Shown: positions 42,665-52,840, counted from the stretch's first letter. The stretch is DNA of 57,807 bases from an uncultured Flavobacteriaceae bacterium (GCA_937136455.1 CAKZOO010000146.1:1-57807); one strand, 5' to 3'. Notes: generated by a model not told the origin, from the letters alone. Numbers and translations are program-made.

Positions 42665-43675
42665 ATGTTAAAGCGTTTTTGGAATAAACTCATTTACCTG
42701 CTCAACATCATCGTTGCTGTATTCTTTTTGCTTTCATTGATCATGCCCTATGTTCCTTTGAAAATCCTTCCAATTTTAGCAGTGGTGAGTTTGGGGATCC
42801 CGCTCTTGTTTATTGTGAATCTATTTTTTTGTGCTTACTGGATTTACAAAGCTAAAAAACACTTTATGATCTCCCTTTCGCTTATTGTGATGGGTTTGTT
42901 AGTTTTTGATTCCTTTTATCAACTAGAACCGAAGACAGAGCTCGTTCCATCCCATTCCATAGATATTATGAGCTACAACACAAGACTTTTTAATAAATAC
43001 GGTTGGATGGATCAAGAAAATATCCCCGAACAAATTATTGACTTTATCAATAAGCAAGACCCAGAGGTTCTCTGTATGCAAGAATTTGATATGGAATACA
43101 AAGATGCCTTCGAAGCCTATCCTTATCAGGTTTTTAGCAAAGAAGACAACAACAAGTCCATACAGGCCATTTTTTCTAAATACCCCATTAAAAATTTTAA
43201 GGTACTCGATTTTGAATCGAGTAATAACGCGGCTCTTTATGCAGATCTTCAAGTTGCCAACTATACCCTAAGGGTATTTAATATTCACTTACAATCTTTG
43301 GGAGTGTCTGATCCCAATGCGATCAGCAATCAGGAACCTAAACGACTCTTAAAGAGAATGTCATCTATGTTTTCAAAACAAGAGAAACAGGCAGAGCTTA
43401 TTCGATCTGAAATCGATGCATCTTCTCATTTCAACATCGTCACGGGTGATTTTAACAACACTCAGTTTTCAAGGGTCTATCGCCTCATTAAAGGAGGTAT
43501 GAATGACAGTTTTATAGAACGAGGAAGTGGATTTGGAAGAAGTTTTGACTTTAAATTATTTCCGATGCGAATAGATTTTATTCTTACAGACGATCGACTA
43601 CAAGTGGTGGATCACCAAAACTTTGAGGTATCCTTCTCAGATCACTATCCTATTAGTTCCACTCTCAGTTTATAA
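42665..43675 (+). CDS. Endonuclease/exonuclease/phosphatase family protein, membrane anchored
   Basis: A 336-residue protein with three membrane helices in the first 85 residues and then an EEP domain. The EEP motifs are DIMSYNTRLFNKYG, VLCMQEFD, HLQSLG, VTGDFNNTQFSRVYR and SDHYPISS, the family order of metal and catalytic residues. EEP enzymes act as nucleases or phospho-lipid or inositol phosphatases; the membrane anchor fits a lipid- or envelope-facing role. It lies two bases after the second rhomboid stop. Its stop overlaps the stop of the convergent DUF6122 gene (TTATAA at 43670-43675). Confidence 0.85.
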   Translation: MLKRFWNKLIYLLNIIVAVFFLLSLIMPYVPLKILPILAVVSLGIPLLFIVNLFFCAYWIYKAKKHFMISLSLIVMGLLVFDSFYQLEPKTELVPSHSIDIMSYNTRLFNKYGWMDQENIPEQIIDFINKQDPEVLCMQEFDMEYKDAFEAYPYQVFSKEDNNKSIQAIFSKYPIKNFKVLDFESSNNAALYADLQVANYTLRVFNIHLQSLGVSDPNAISNQEPKRLLKRMSSMFSKQEKQAELIRSEIDASSHFNIVTGDFNNTQFSRVYRLIKGGMNDSFIERGSGFGRSFDFKLFPMRIDFILTDDRLQVVDHQNFEVSFSDHYPISSTLSL

Positions 43676-43984
43676 AAACAAACAGTCCATCGCATCTGCA
43701 AGAATGTGAATACACAGCGCTAGTCCTATCAATCTTGTTTTGGGAATAAAGACTAATAAAAGGTAGATTCCAATCATCCAATAGCTGTGAAGTGGATGAA
43801 ATCCAATCGAACAACGCATTGAATCAAAGATAGGGTCAGCCAACAAATGATCGATATCGATGAGGATCCCTGCCCATAAAATAAACAGTGAATTTTTGAA
43901 GCTAGATTTGTAAAAGAAAAAAGCAATACCTATTGGAAGGATAAAGTGAATGCCATAGTGTGCAATAAAGCGAAGTACTTCCAT
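43670..43984 (-). CDS. DUF6122 family membrane protein
   Basis: A 104-residue polytopic protein, nearly all hydrophobic, with conserved HYGIHFILP at the start, ILIDIDHLLADPIFD and FHPLHSYW, and a final CIHILADAMDCL. That pattern is the DUF6122 signature. The histidines and aspartates line up like metal-dependent hydrolase relatives (YdjM/LexA-regulated type), but no activity is known. Its ATG overlaps the WbqC-like stop (TAATG), and its own stop overlaps that of the convergent EEP gene. Confidence 0.8.
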   Translation of the reverse strand: MEVLRFIAHYGIHFILPIGIAFFFYKSSFKNSLFILWAGILIDIDHLLADPIFDSMRCSIGFHPLHSYWMIGIYLLLVFIPKTRLIGLALCIHILADAMDCLFL

Positions 43985-44598
43985 TAAAAATTAAGTACTT
44001 CATTCTTTAGGTAGGTAGCCGAAGAGGGACCTTCGTTACAGATGAGATCCAATGCTGAAAGATTGCTAATAAAGCCGTGTTTGTCACTAAACACTTGGTG
44101 GTATTCACTGGGGCTATACTTTAGGTCGCTTTTAGCATCAATCAGATAACGTCTATCGATACTCGGATCTAAATCTTTGAGATAGGTTTCGTTTTGCTCT
44201 TGTGGCATGGGGAGCTGAAGGCAGTTCAATAAAATCTCAACACTCCTTAAGTTAAAGTCGATTAAGTAAGGTTCCTGTTTTTCAAAGAGTGGTTTGAAAT
44301 AGTGCTCGTAATACTCAAAAAAAGGAGAGGTGCGATAGGCTGTTTCTATTCCTCTCCAATGGGTGCGCATCCAGGGTTGACTGTGGTCAACTAAAATGTC
44401 TTTATAGCTTTGATGACCTCTTTTTCCTTTGTGAATCACTGGAATACTCAACAGTAATTTACCCTGATCGGTGGCTATAAAAGTCCTGTTTCTGTAGGTT
44501 TGCTTTTGAAAATTGCCAGAGATATCCCAGATGATCGATTCTTGAGCCACTAAGGCTAGGTTGGCGATATTGGGTAGGTATGCAGGATGGAGATACAT
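43984..44598 (-). CDS. WbqC-like family protein
   Basis: A 204-residue soluble protein matching the WbqC-like family: HPAYLPNIANLALVAQESIIWD, KQTYRNRTFIA, ILVDHSQPWMRTHWRGIETAYR, SPFFEYYEHYFKPLFE and a C-terminal YHQVF...GFISNLSALDLICNEG. WbqC-like proteins occur near LPS and surface polysaccharide genes or, as here, near housekeeping genes; biochemical activity has not been established. It is located after lepB (12 bases) and before DUF6122 (1-base overlap) in a long - strand unit. Confidence 0.85.
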   Translation of the reverse strand: MYLHPAYLPNIANLALVAQESIIWDISGNFQKQTYRNRTFIATDQGKLLLSIPVIHKGKRGHQSYKDILVDHSQPWMRTHWRGIETAYRTSPFFEYYEHYFKPLFEKQEPYLIDFNLRSVEILLNCLQLPMPQEQNETYLKDLDPSIDRRYLIDAKSDLKYSPSEYHQVFSDKHGFISNLSALDLICNEGPSSATYLKNEVLNF

Positions 44599-44609
44599 CT
44601 AGAGGACTG

Positions 44610-46316
44610 TTAAGCTTTTGTGTTCTTTTTGCGTTTTCTAAAATAATCAATACCGTATCCAAGTATAAGGATTGCCAAGAAGTGTTTAAAATAAGACCTT
44701 GGTTCACCCTCACCGTCAACAGTGGTAAAAACGCGATTCCAACGAATCTTCCAATTGGAGATACCGTCGTTAATACCGTCAATACTCATCCAAATAAAGA
44801 TTGGTTTTCCTAAGATATGATCCTCAGGTACAAATCCCCAATACCTACTGTCTTCAGAATTATGGCGGTTGTCACCCATCATCCAATAGTAGTCTTTCTC
44901 AAAACGATACGAAGTCGCGATTTCTCCATCGATCAATACCTGAGTTCCATTTTGATTCAATTCATGTCCCTCGTACTCAGTAATAACCTCCTTATACAGA
45001 TCGATATTCGTTGGATTGAGCTCAATTTCAAAATCTCTTGAAGGGATCCTAAAAGGTCCCATTTGATCGACATTCCAAAGAAGTCTTCTCGAATGAGGAT
45101 AGATGGTGGCATCAAATTGTCCCTTAGGTTGTACTTTTTTAACAACTGAATCGATACCAGTGTAGGATTGAAGTTTTTGAACCATTTGCTCGGTTAGACT
45201 CGCATTGCGCTCTTTGTCGATAATTTCAGAAAGTGCTAATCCATGTGAACGAATTAAATTAGGATCAATCCCAGAACTCATGGTAGTGATTAAAAAACCG
45301 TTTCCATTGGGATTGTTATACACCCCGTGTCCAGACCTATAAAGGGCATTGGCCTGTGTTTGGTTGAGGTTTTGAGCGCTATAGGTTCTCATGAATTCTT
45401 TAACGCCTGCTTCGATCAATAATTTAGAAGAAACCCCTTTTTGTGCGTAAATGGTATAGCTGATTTGGGGCTTTGCACGTTCATCCAAGACAAGTGGCTC
45501 ACCATCGATGTGTATTTTTCCGTCGATAATGGAGAATTCATCTCCTGGTAGACCAACAAGACGTTTGACGTAATTTGATTTCTTGTCAATGGGTTTATCA
45601 ACTCGAATCGTAGAGGGATCTCTAAAATAACGAACGGTATCGATGGGCCAGTTAAAGACCACCTTGTCGTTGCGTTTTGGAGTAGAAACTCCAGGTAAAC
45701 GCATATAGGGGAGTTGGGGTTTTTTAAGATAGGACTTCGTTCCTAAAATAGGTAAGGTATCGTGAACCATTGGAGCAGCAATGGGAGTCATAGGGACTCT
45801 AGCTCCATAGTGATACTTACTCACCAATAGAAAGTCTCCCACAAGAAGGGTTCGCTCTAAGGAACCAGTTGGAATTACAAAAGGTTGAATAAAATAAGCG
45901 TGTACAATACTCGCAGCTACAATGGCAAAGACTATAGAACTGACCCATTCTCCAAGGGCAGTTCTAGGATTTAAACTTCTGTCTTTTACATAGCTAACAT
46001 CACTATTGTTAACAGCGTAAATATAGAGTCCTAGGGTGAGAACGACTAGCCAAGTATCTTTTTCTGTGTTTTTCCCGAAAGATCTGATGGTTTCAATCCA
46101 AATCACCGGGAACATCAACAAGTTGATGATAGGGATAAAAAGTAGGATGACCCACCATGTAGGTCTTCCTATGATTTTCATTAAAATATAAGCATTGTAT
46201 AGAGGAAGGAGTGCTTCCCAAGATTTTCTACCTGCTTTTAAATAGAGTTTATAGGTTCCACCGAAGTGAATGAGTTGAATAATTCCAATAAACAATAACC
46301 ACTGTAGTCCATTCAT
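44610..46316 (-). CDS. lepB: Signal peptidase I
   Basis: LepB cleaves signal peptides of exported proteins. The 568-residue protein is longer than E. coli LepB. Residues 1-110 are an extra membrane region (DUF5684-like: [20 protein letters not shown]) before the S26 domain. The nucleophile is Ser152 in [13 protein letters not shown], and the general base lysine is in [14 protein letters not shown]. Box E reads [19 protein letters not shown] near residue 500. Between them, about 200 residues of insert are present, as in Bacteroidota enzymes. The gene lies five bases downstream of dapB. Confidence 0.92.
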   Translation of the reverse strand: MNGLQWLLFIGIIQLIHFGGTYKLYLKAGRKSWEALLPLYNAYILMKIIGRPTWWVILLFIPIINLLMFPVIWIETIRSFGKNTEKDTWLVVLTLGLYIYAVNNSDVSYVKDRSLNPRTALGEWVSSIVFAIVAASIVHAYFIQPFVIPTGSLERTLLVGDFLLVSKYHYGARVPMTPIAAPMVHDTLPILGTKSYLKKPQLPYMRLPGVSTPKRNDKVVFNWPIDTVRYFRDPSTIRVDKPIDKKSNYVKRLVGLPGDEFSIIDGKIHIDGEPLVLDERAKPQISYTIYAQKGVSSKLLIEAGVKEFMRTYSAQNLNQTQANALYRSGHGVYNNPNGNGFLITTMSSGIDPNLIRSHGLALSEIIDKERNASLTEQMVQKLQSYTGIDSVVKKVQPKGQFDATIYPHSRRLLWNVDQMGPFRIPSRDFEIELNPTNIDLYKEVITEYEGHELNQNGTQVLIDGEIATSYRFEKDYYWMMGDNRHNSEDSRYWGFVPEDHILGKPIFIWMSIDGINDGISNWKIRWNRVFTTVDGEGEPRSYFKHFLAILILGYGIDYFRKRKKNTKA

Positions 46317-46321
46317 AGCTT

Positions 46322-47020
46322 CTAATTTTGATCAATTACGTCTTCCATAGAAAAGACTCCTGTTTTTCCTACAATCCATTCAGCTGCAATTACAGCCCCA
46401 AGTGCAAATCCCTCTCTGTTGTTAGCAGTATGAGTGATATCGATGGAATCTACCTCTGTTTTATAGCTCACAGTATGTGTTCCTGGAACATCCCCTTCTC
46501 TGATGGAATGAATAGAAAGTAAGTCTTTCTCAGTGGCATCGAGTTTCCACTCTTTGTAATTGCCAGCTTCAATCACCCCTTCTGCTAAAGTAATAGCAGT
46601 TCCACTTGGAGCATCTAACTTTTTAGTGTGGTGAATTTCTGTAAGATCTGCAGCGTACTCCTTATAGGGAGCCATTAGCTTTGCAAGTATACGATTGATC
46701 TTAAAGAATAAATTAACTCCGAGTGAATAATTGGAAGCATACATAAAGGCTCCTTTTTTATCATTACAGTAGGTAACCGCTTCGTCGTAACGATCCAACC
46801 ATCCGGTTGTTCCACTAATCACTGGAATTCCCGCATCCATACATTTGACAATATTGTCAAAAGCCGCTGAGGGCATACTAAAGTCAATAGCTACATCGAC
46901 AGTGCTTAAATCAACCTCTTGGTCTGTATCTACAATAACAGGAATTTGATGTCCTCGATTTAAAGCGATTCCTTCAATCATTTTTCCCATTCTTCCATAT
47001 CCTAGTAAGGCAATCTTCAT
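46322..47020 (-). CDS. dapB: 4-hydroxy-tetrahydrodipicolinate reductase
   Basis: DapB reduces the cyclic intermediate of the diaminopimelate pathway, supplying lysine and cell wall precursor. The 232 residues match: nucleotide-binding [40 protein letters not shown], the catalytic [13 protein letters not shown] with the conserved histidine and lysine, and ending [15 protein letters not shown]. It follows the DUF5683 gene by three bases and precedes lepB by five, in the parA-parB-DUF5683-dapB-lepB run. Confidence 0.95.
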   Translation of the reverse strand: MKIALLGYGRMGKMIEGIALNRGHQIPVIVDTDQEVDLSTVDVAIDFSMPSAAFDNIVKCMDAGIPVISGTTGWLDRYDEAVTYCNDKKGAFMYASNYSLGVNLFFKINRILAKLMAPYKEYAADLTEIHHTKKLDAPSGTAITLAEGVIEAGNYKEWKLDATEKDLLSIHSIREGDVPGTHTVSYKTEVDSIDITHTANNREGFALGAVIAAEWIVGKTGVFSMEDVIDQN

Positions 47021-47023
47021 TTT

Positions 47024-47659
47024 CTAATATGTTAAGTTAACAGTCAATCCCAATACAGGAGTATTAGTGACTGGATTGATGATTAAATCAGGATGGTAAT
47101 CCAAACTGAGATCTTCATTGACATTAAATTGTTTTAAGTGGGCATCCACATTGGCATCGATTATATTCAAAGCATACATTCCAATGGTGAGTACCAGTGA
47201 TAAATCTCGAGACTCTTGAGCGCGTTTTTGAGCGGTTTGTAAAGAGCTGTCAGAAACATCCGGTTGTCCTATGACAATTCCAGAATCGTTTAAATCGTAA
47301 TAGGGATCAGTAGTAAATCCCATTCGTCTTGACTTAAAGGCATCTCTAAATTTGTGATACACCTTATTGTTGTTGACAAAGGCATAAGCAGAACTTCCAA
47401 TTGCAGCGTATACCAATGGAATTTTCCAATAGCGTTTGTTATAGGCCTGACCTAAACCCGGTAACACTGCTGAATAAAAGGCTGCTTTTGCAGGAGCTAA
47501 GGGGTTCATCTTTTCGTATGCACCACTCTCAAACCCCTTTAATTTTTCTTCTTTTTTCTTCTTGTCATCACCCATCATATAAACCGATTCTGAATCCTGA
47601 GCAAGGCTTAGGTTTCCGAGAATGAGAAAGAAGGTTAATAGAAGAAGCGGGTTATTCAC
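47024..47659 (-). CDS. DUF5683 family protein
   Basis: A 211-residue protein with an N-terminal signal peptide (NNPLLLLTFFLILGNLSLAQ) and the DUF5683 core: KAAFYSAVLPGLGQAYNKRYWKIPLVYAAIG, then VNNNKVYHKFRDAFKSRR and a final membrane segment LVLTIGMYALNIIDANVDAHL. The family is conserved downstream of parB in Bacteroidota. Function is unknown. The GTG start at 47659 overlaps the parB stop by eight bases, so translational coupling with parB is likely. Confidence 0.8.
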   Translation of the reverse strand: MNNPLLLLTFFLILGNLSLAQDSESVYMMGDDKKKKEEKLKGFESGAYEKMNPLAPAKAAFYSAVLPGLGQAYNKRYWKIPLVYAAIGSSAYAFVNNNKVYHKFRDAFKSRRMGFTTDPYYDLNDSGIVIGQPDVSDSSLQTAQKRAQESRDLSLVLTIGMYALNIIDANVDAHLKQFNVNEDLSLDYHPDLIINPVTNTPVLGLTVNLTY

Positions 47660-48542
47660 CTAAAATAAATTTTTTGATTTGATTGAGTTCCTCTTCAGAT
47701 TTAAATCCAATTTCTATCTTACCCTTACCAGAGGCATAGGTAATCTTTACTTTTGAATTCAACTGAGATTCTAAGGCCTTACTCAAAGCTTTAATTTCTT
47801 GTGGAGTATCAGTCTTTGCCGGTTTAGCACTAGGACCTGCTTTGATTCGTTGAACCTCGCGTTCTGTTTCTCTCACCGATAGTTTTTTTGAAACAATGGT
47901 GTTGTAGAGATCGATTTGTTGTTGCGGATCTTCGAAATTGATGATGGCTTTTCCATGTCCCATGGAGATAAATCCATCGCGAATTCCCATTTGAACAAGA
48001 GGATCTAAGTTGAGCAATCTCAAATAATTAGAGATGGTAGAACGTTTCTTTCCAACGCGTTTACTCATCTCTTCTTGAGTGAGGTTGACCTCCTCGATCA
48101 ATCGTTGATAAGATTGAGCGATTTCAATAGGATCGAGGTCTTGACGTTGAATGTTTTCAACAAGCGCCATTTCCAAGGATTCTTGGTCATTCGCAATTCT
48201 CACATAGGCAGGAATACTGCTAAGTCCTGCGAATTTAGATGCTCTAAAACGACGTTCACCAGAAACGAGCTCATAGGAATTAAACTTTAATTTTCGAACC
48301 GTAATGGGTTGAATGATACCTAATTCCTTAATAGAAGAGGCTAATTCTTCGATAGCAGTTTGATCAAAATTGGTTCTAGGTTGATGTGGGTTTACACTAA
48401 TGCAATTTAAATCCAACTCAATGACATTACCTACTAACTGATCTGCATTCTTGTCGGATACCGTGTTGATATCGTTTTTTGGATCGTTTAATAAGGCTGA
48501 TAATCCTCTTCCTAAAGCCTGTTTCTTTGTTGCTTTTGCCAT
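47652..48542 (-). CDS. parB: Chromosome partitioning protein ParB
   Basis: ParB binds parS centromere sites and spreads along DNA using CTP. The 296 residues show GRGLSALL at the start, the CTP-binding N-terminal domain with NPHQPRTNFD and LVSGERRFRASK, the HTH region SQEEMSKRVGKKRSTISNYLRLL, and a C-terminal dimerisation domain ending KIEIGFKSEEELNQIKKFIL. Its start is one base after the parA stop, so it is co-transcribed with parA. Confidence 0.95.
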   Translation of the reverse strand: MAKATKKQALGRGLSALLNDPKNDINTVSDKNADQLVGNVIELDLNCISVNPHQPRTNFDQTAIEELASSIKELGIIQPITVRKLKFNSYELVSGERRFRASKFAGLSSIPAYVRIANDQESLEMALVENIQRQDLDPIEIAQSYQRLIEEVNLTQEEMSKRVGKKRSTISNYLRLLNLDPLVQMGIRDGFISMGHGKAIINFEDPQQQIDLYNTIVSKKLSVRETEREVQRIKAGPSAKPAKTDTPQEIKALSKALESQLNSKVKITYASGKGKIEIGFKSEEELNQIKKFILGE

Positions 48543-48543
48543 T

Positions 48544-49308
48544 TTAACTATTATTTGAAAGTAGTTCTTGAGCTAATTTTAGATAATTGTTTGCTCCCGT
48601 ACTACTAGCGTCGTATTTGATAATGGTTTCTCCATAACTCGGAGCTTCACTCAATCGAACATTTCGTTGGATGATGGTTTTAAAAACCATTTCACTAAAG
48701 TGTGTGTTGACCTCGTCAACTACTTGATTGGAGAGTCGAAGTCTGCTGTCAAACATGGTGAGTAACAAGCCTTCAATATCTAAGTTCGGATTGTGAAGTT
48801 TTTGAACACTCTTAATGGTGTTCAATAGCTTTCCTAATCCCTCTAGTGCAAAGTATTCACATTGAATCGGAATAATAACTGAATGTGCTGCTGTTAATGC
48901 ATTTAAGGTTAATAAACCTAATGATGGAGCGCAGTCGATGAGAATGTAATCGTAGCTGTCAACAATTGGTTTTAATGCCTCTTTGAGCATGTATTCTCTG
49001 TACTGCTTGTCGACTAATTCAATTTCAATCGCTACCAAATCAATATGAGCAGGTATGATATCTACATTGGGAGAATTGGTCGCAACAATTGCGTCCTGTG
49101 CAGAAACGGTGTGTTCTAATAGCTGATAGGTGCCTAATTCAACTCCTTGCACATCGATGCCTAATCCAGAGGTAGCATTGGCCTGTGGATCCGCATCTAT
49201 AAGAAGCACTTTTTTTTCAAGAACCCCTAGTGAAGCAGCTAAATTAACAGTTGTAGTTGTTTTACCAACCCCACCTTTTTGATTTGCGACAGCAATTATT
49301 TTGCCCAT
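48544..49308 (-). CDS. parA: Chromosome partitioning ATPase ParA
   Basis: ParA is the Walker-type ATPase that segregates chromosome origins with ParB. The family start MGKIIAVANQKGGVGKTTTT begins at ATG 49308, with the deviant Walker A KGGVGKTT at residues 10-17, VLLIDADPQANAT and YDYILIDCAPSLG (Walker B). A reading from 49338 would add ten residues without family match (YFYPQNIRS) and is rejected. The 254 residues match the usual length. A near -7 box lies upstream in the 126-base gap after the mutase genes. Confidence 0.95.
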   Translation of the reverse strand: MGKIIAVANQKGGVGKTTTTVNLAASLGVLEKKVLLIDADPQANATSGLGIDVQGVELGTYQLLEHTVSAQDAIVATNSPNVDIIPAHIDLVAIEIELVDKQYREYMLKEALKPIVDSYDYILIDCAPSLGLLTLNALTAAHSVIIPIQCEYFALEGLGKLLNTIKSVQKLHNPNLDIEGLLLTMFDSRLRLSNQVVDEVNTHFSEMVFKTIIQRNVRLSEAPSYGETIIKYDASSTGANNYLKLAQELLSNNS

Positions 49309-49434
49309 AGAACGAATGTTTTGCGGATAAAAATACAATTAAATACGCTGCTATAAAAAGGTTATTTGTTAACAGCAGTATAAAATTTACCTGAGAAATT
49401 AAAATTGTTTCGTTTCCCTTATTGATAGAGAAGC

Positions 49435-51477
49435 TTATAGCTGTTTTAAAATAAGAGCAGCAGCTTTTAAAATATTCGTACCAGGACCAAATATGAGATC
49501 CACACCTTTTTTGTGAAGTTCAGTAAATTCGTTTTTAGGGATAATCCCTCCGAGTATGACAAGGGCTTGTGAGTTTTGTTTTTTCAAAGAGCTCTTTAGT
49601 TCTGGAATCAAACTGCTATGACCGGCTGTTAAACTCGTCATGGATACTGCATCTACATTTAATTCTACCGCTTTTTTAGCAACTTCCTCTGGAAGTTGGA
49701 AAAGAGGAGTCATGTGAATTTCAAATCCCAAATCTTCTAATGCAGATGCAACGGCCCCATAACCTCTATCGTGACCATCCTGTCCCATTTTTGACATCAA
49801 AACTCGAGGAGCACGGCCTTTTTTAGAGATGTAATCTTTTAATTGCGCTTTCACCTCTAAATAGTCTTCACTGTCTTTTACTCCAGCGAGGTATACTCCT
49901 TTGATCGGGTTAACTTTAGCACTGTATCGACCGTAAACTCGCTCTAAAGCATTGCTTATTTCACCGAGGGTAGCTCCCTTTTGTGCAGCGATGATACTGA
50001 GCTTTAAGAGATTGTCGGTATTGTTTTTAGCGCCTAAATACAATTGTTCTAGGGCCTGATCCACTAATTTAGTTGACCTTGAAGCTTTTCGTTCTCGAAT
50101 TCGTTCTAGCTGTTGTCTTCGCACTTTTTCCTGGTCAACCTTCAGTATTTTTATAGTATCATCAGTATCTGTGGTAAATGAGTTCAGTCCGATAATCAGG
50201 CTTTTACCACTGTCAATTTGAGCTTGTTTTTCAATAGCGGCCTTGGCGATGTGTTCTTTAGGAGCTCCAGTTGCAATATATTTTGTCATTCCACCCGATT
50301 TGACAATTGATTGAATATGCTTAGATGCTTTGTAAATGAGTTCATCAGTGAGTTGTTCCACTACATAAGAGCCACCAAAAGGATCAACGGTTTTGGTGAT
50401 TTTGGTCTCTAATTGTAAGTGTAATTGAGTGTCTCTCGCGATCTTTGCTGTTTGAGGAGTAGGTAGGGTCATCGCCTCGTCAAGTGCATTGGTGTGTAGA
50501 GATTGAGTGCCTCCAAAAGCAGCAGCAGCAGCCTCAAGAGCAGTTCTACAAATATTGTTTAAGGGGTTTTGAGCCGTAAGACTCCAACCACTTGTTTGAC
50601 AATGTGTTCGAAGCATTAGCGATTTTGGATTCTCAGGTTTGAATTCGCTCATCAGTTGAGCCCATAGAACACGAGCGGCTCTCAATTTGGCAATTTCAGT
50701 AAAGTGATCCATCCCAATTCCAAAAAAGAAGGAGAGACGAGGAGCAAAATCATCGATTTTCATGCCTGCGTCTAAAGCTGTTTTTACATATTCTAATCCA
50801 TCGGCTAGGGTATAGGCTAGTTCTATTTCTGCAGGAGCCCCAGCTTCTAACATATGATATCCTGAAATACTGATCGGATTGAATTTGGGCAGGTGTTCGC
50901 TGCAATACGCTATAATGTCAGAAACTATTTTCATCGAAGCCTTCTCAGGGTAGATGTAGGTGTTTCTCACCATGAATTCCTTTAAAATATCATTTTGCAA
51001 GGTGCCTCTAAGCTCATTTAAGGGCACTCCTTGATTGAGTGCACAACAGATGTAAAAAGCCATTATTGGTAGAACTGCACCATTCATGGTCATGGATACA
51101 GAGATATCTCTTAGTGAAATACCATCGAAAAGCATTTCCATATCCTCAATACTGTCGATTGCAACACCCGATTTACCCACATCGGCATAGATGTTTTTAA
51201 AATCACTGTCATATCCTCTATGAGTAGGGAGATCAAAGGCTACAGAAAGTCCGGTTTGTCCGCCTTTAAGGTTGTTTTTGTAAAACTCATTGGATTCTTC
51301 AGCCGTTGAAAAACCAGCGTATTGTCGAATCGTCCAGGGTTTCTTGAGGTACATACTCGCATAAGGACCTCTGAGATAAGGAGGCGCACCAGCTCCATAC
51401 CCTTGGTGCTCATATCCTTTTTTTTCGGAACTTTTTGGGTATATTGGCTCTATATGTTGTAGTGACCTTCTACTCAT
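49435..51477 (-). CDS. mutB: Methylmalonyl-CoA mutase, large (catalytic) subunit
   Basis: This B12-dependent mutase interconverts methylmalonyl-CoA and succinyl-CoA. The 680 residues contain the catalytic TIM barrel (IRQYAGFSTAEESNEFYKNNL, FDLPTHRGYDSDF, DISVSMTMNGAVLP, TAQNPLNNICRTALEA) and a complete C-terminal B12-binding domain with the signature DGHDRGYGAVASALEDLGFE (D-x-H-x2-G). It is the active partner of the heterodimer. The start overlaps the small-subunit stop by eight bases, as does each further step in the udk-ftsB-mutA-mutB run. Confidence 0.96.
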   Translation of the reverse strand: MSRRSLQHIEPIYPKSSEKKGYEHQGYGAGAPPYLRGPYASMYLKKPWTIRQYAGFSTAEESNEFYKNNLKGGQTGLSVAFDLPTHRGYDSDFKNIYADVGKSGVAIDSIEDMEMLFDGISLRDISVSMTMNGAVLPIMAFYICCALNQGVPLNELRGTLQNDILKEFMVRNTYIYPEKASMKIVSDIIAYCSEHLPKFNPISISGYHMLEAGAPAEIELAYTLADGLEYVKTALDAGMKIDDFAPRLSFFFGIGMDHFTEIAKLRAARVLWAQLMSEFKPENPKSLMLRTHCQTSGWSLTAQNPLNNICRTALEAAAAAFGGTQSLHTNALDEAMTLPTPQTAKIARDTQLHLQLETKITKTVDPFGGSYVVEQLTDELIYKASKHIQSIVKSGGMTKYIATGAPKEHIAKAAIEKQAQIDSGKSLIIGLNSFTTDTDDTIKILKVDQEKVRRQQLERIRERKASRSTKLVDQALEQLYLGAKNNTDNLLKLSIIAAQKGATLGEISNALERVYGRYSAKVNPIKGVYLAGVKDSEDYLEVKAQLKDYISKKGRAPRVLMSKMGQDGHDRGYGAVASALEDLGFEIHMTPLFQLPEEVAKKAVELNVDAVSMTSLTAGHSSLIPELKSSLKKQNSQALVILGGIIPKNEFTELHKKGVDLIFGPGTNILKAAALILKQL

Positions 51478-52840
51478 GGTTCCATCTTTTTACTTCCCAA
51501 TAAGTGGCGATTCTTCTTTTTACTATTGGAATAATTACAGTTTTTCTAGATTTCTTTACAAGAAAGGGTTTTCGCTCTGCTACTTTTTTAAGGCGTTCAC
51601 TTTTATCCTTGTAAGCAGTTGCTCCAATGAGTACCTCTTTATTTGATTTGTAGAGTTCGAGTTCTTTAAGATGTTGTTTCTCAATTTCTTTTTGAATACT
51701 ACCATTTTTGAGTTGAAATAAAAACCCTTGATTCTTTTCAATGAGTTTAAATATTCCAAGTGCCTTTTGAGAAAATTGTTCAGTTAAATAATTGATGTAA
51801 TACGAACCATTGGCAGCATCTTGATGTTTGTTTAATCCAGCTTCATTTTTGAGCAGTAAGAGTTGATTTCTGATGAGTCGGTTGCTGCTTTTGTTGGAGT
51901 TTTGAATCAAGCTGTCATGAGCGATCCCAGAAATCGAATCGGCTGTAGAAAGTACAGAGGAAAGTAGTGAGTTTGAAGATCGAACCAGATTTTGAACTGA
52001 ATTATAAGCCGAGTAATAACGCGAACTCGTTTTAGAGGATAGCAGGTATGAAGCCTTTAGCTGAAAAGCTTCCAGCAAACTTGGAAGCAGTAATCGCAAG
52101 GCTCTAACTTTTGCAATTTCAAAGAAAAAATTAGTTCCAACACCAAGTCTAATGACAATTCTTTTAATGAGATGAAGTTTGTTTTCTGCCTCAAAATTAT
52201 GGAGGTATTCAGCAAGATGTGCAAGTACTAGAGCTATTTGATACACAGTATTAGCTCCTGCTTCAGAAATGCTGTAATTGTCGAGCTCTAAACAAACATT
52301 AAAATCTCGTTCCGATAATTCTAAAAATGTAGTGAGAAGTTTTAAATCACTTTTTTGATTTACATACCAATTTCCAGTTACATAGAATTTTGAAAGTGGA
52401 TCAATACTAAAAACGACTTGTTTTAACTTAGAAGAAACAATGCGATTGATGAGCTCCTCACTCAGTTGTTGAAGACTTAAATGGACTTTTACAGTATTAA
52501 AGTCGATACCTTCAACTAGTAGATTGAAGTTGCAATCTGGAGAGAAGACCTTAAAATGAATGGATTCAGCTCCGAAGTTAATAGCCTCAAGAGCTAGTTT
52601 ATTGGCTTCTACATCTTGATAAACGGCAATAGATTCCTCAATAGACCAGTCAGTTTTAGGGAAGTCGATGGATTGTTTTAGATCTTCTTCAGTGTAAAAA
52701 GGTTTGATGTCGATTCCTTCTAGGCTGTGAAAAATCATTTGCTGAGCGTAGTCTTCACCCTCGAGTTGAAATTGTATCATTTGTTTCCAGGCCGAAGGAT
52801 TCAGCTTTGGAAAACGCTTATCAATTTCAAGATTATTCAT
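51470..52840 (-). CDS. mutA: Methylmalonyl-CoA mutase, small subunit without B12-binding domain
   Basis: The 456 residues align with the beta (MutA) subunit: start KRFPKLNPSAWKQMIQFQLEGEDY, central KVRALRLLLPSLLEAF and LLKNEAGLNKHQDAANGSYYINYLTEQFS. Canonical MutA is about 600-640 residues with an inactive B12-like domain; here the protein ends after the barrel region, and no DxHxxG is present. It supplies the non-catalytic partner of the mutase. The start overlaps the FtsB-like stop by eight bases and the stop overlaps the large-subunit start by eight. Confidence 0.88.
   Translation of the reverse strand: MNNLEIDKRFPKLNPSAWKQMIQFQLEGEDYAQQMIFHSLEGIDIKPFYTEEDLKQSIDFPKTDWSIEESIAVYQDVEANKLALEAINFGAESIHFKVFSPDCNFNLLVEGIDFNTVKVHLSLQQLSEELINRIVSSKLKQVVFSIDPLSKFYVTGNWYVNQKSDLKLLTTFLELSERDFNVCLELDNYSISEAGANTVYQIALVLAHLAEYLHNFEAENKLHLIKRIVIRLGVGTNFFFEIAKVRALRLLLPSLLEAFQLKASYLLSSKTSSRYYSAYNSVQNLVRSSNSLLSSVLSTADSISGIAHDSLIQNSNKSSNRLIRNQLLLLKNEAGLNKHQDAANGSYYINYLTEQFSQKALGIFKLIEKNQGFLFQLKNGSIQKEIEKQHLKELELYKSNKEVLIGATAYKDKSERLKKVAERKPFLVKKSRKTVIIPIVKRRIATYWEVKRWNHE

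Noticed and set aside
47652..49308. parS sites near parAB
   Set aside because: I looked for the palindrome TGTTTCACGTGAAACA in the surrounding sequence and saw no match; it may lie outside the window.
49309..49338. Ten extra residues at the ParA N-terminus
   Set aside because: ParA proteins begin MxKIIAVANQKGGVGKTT; the extra residues are not conserved and the ATG at 49308 is present.
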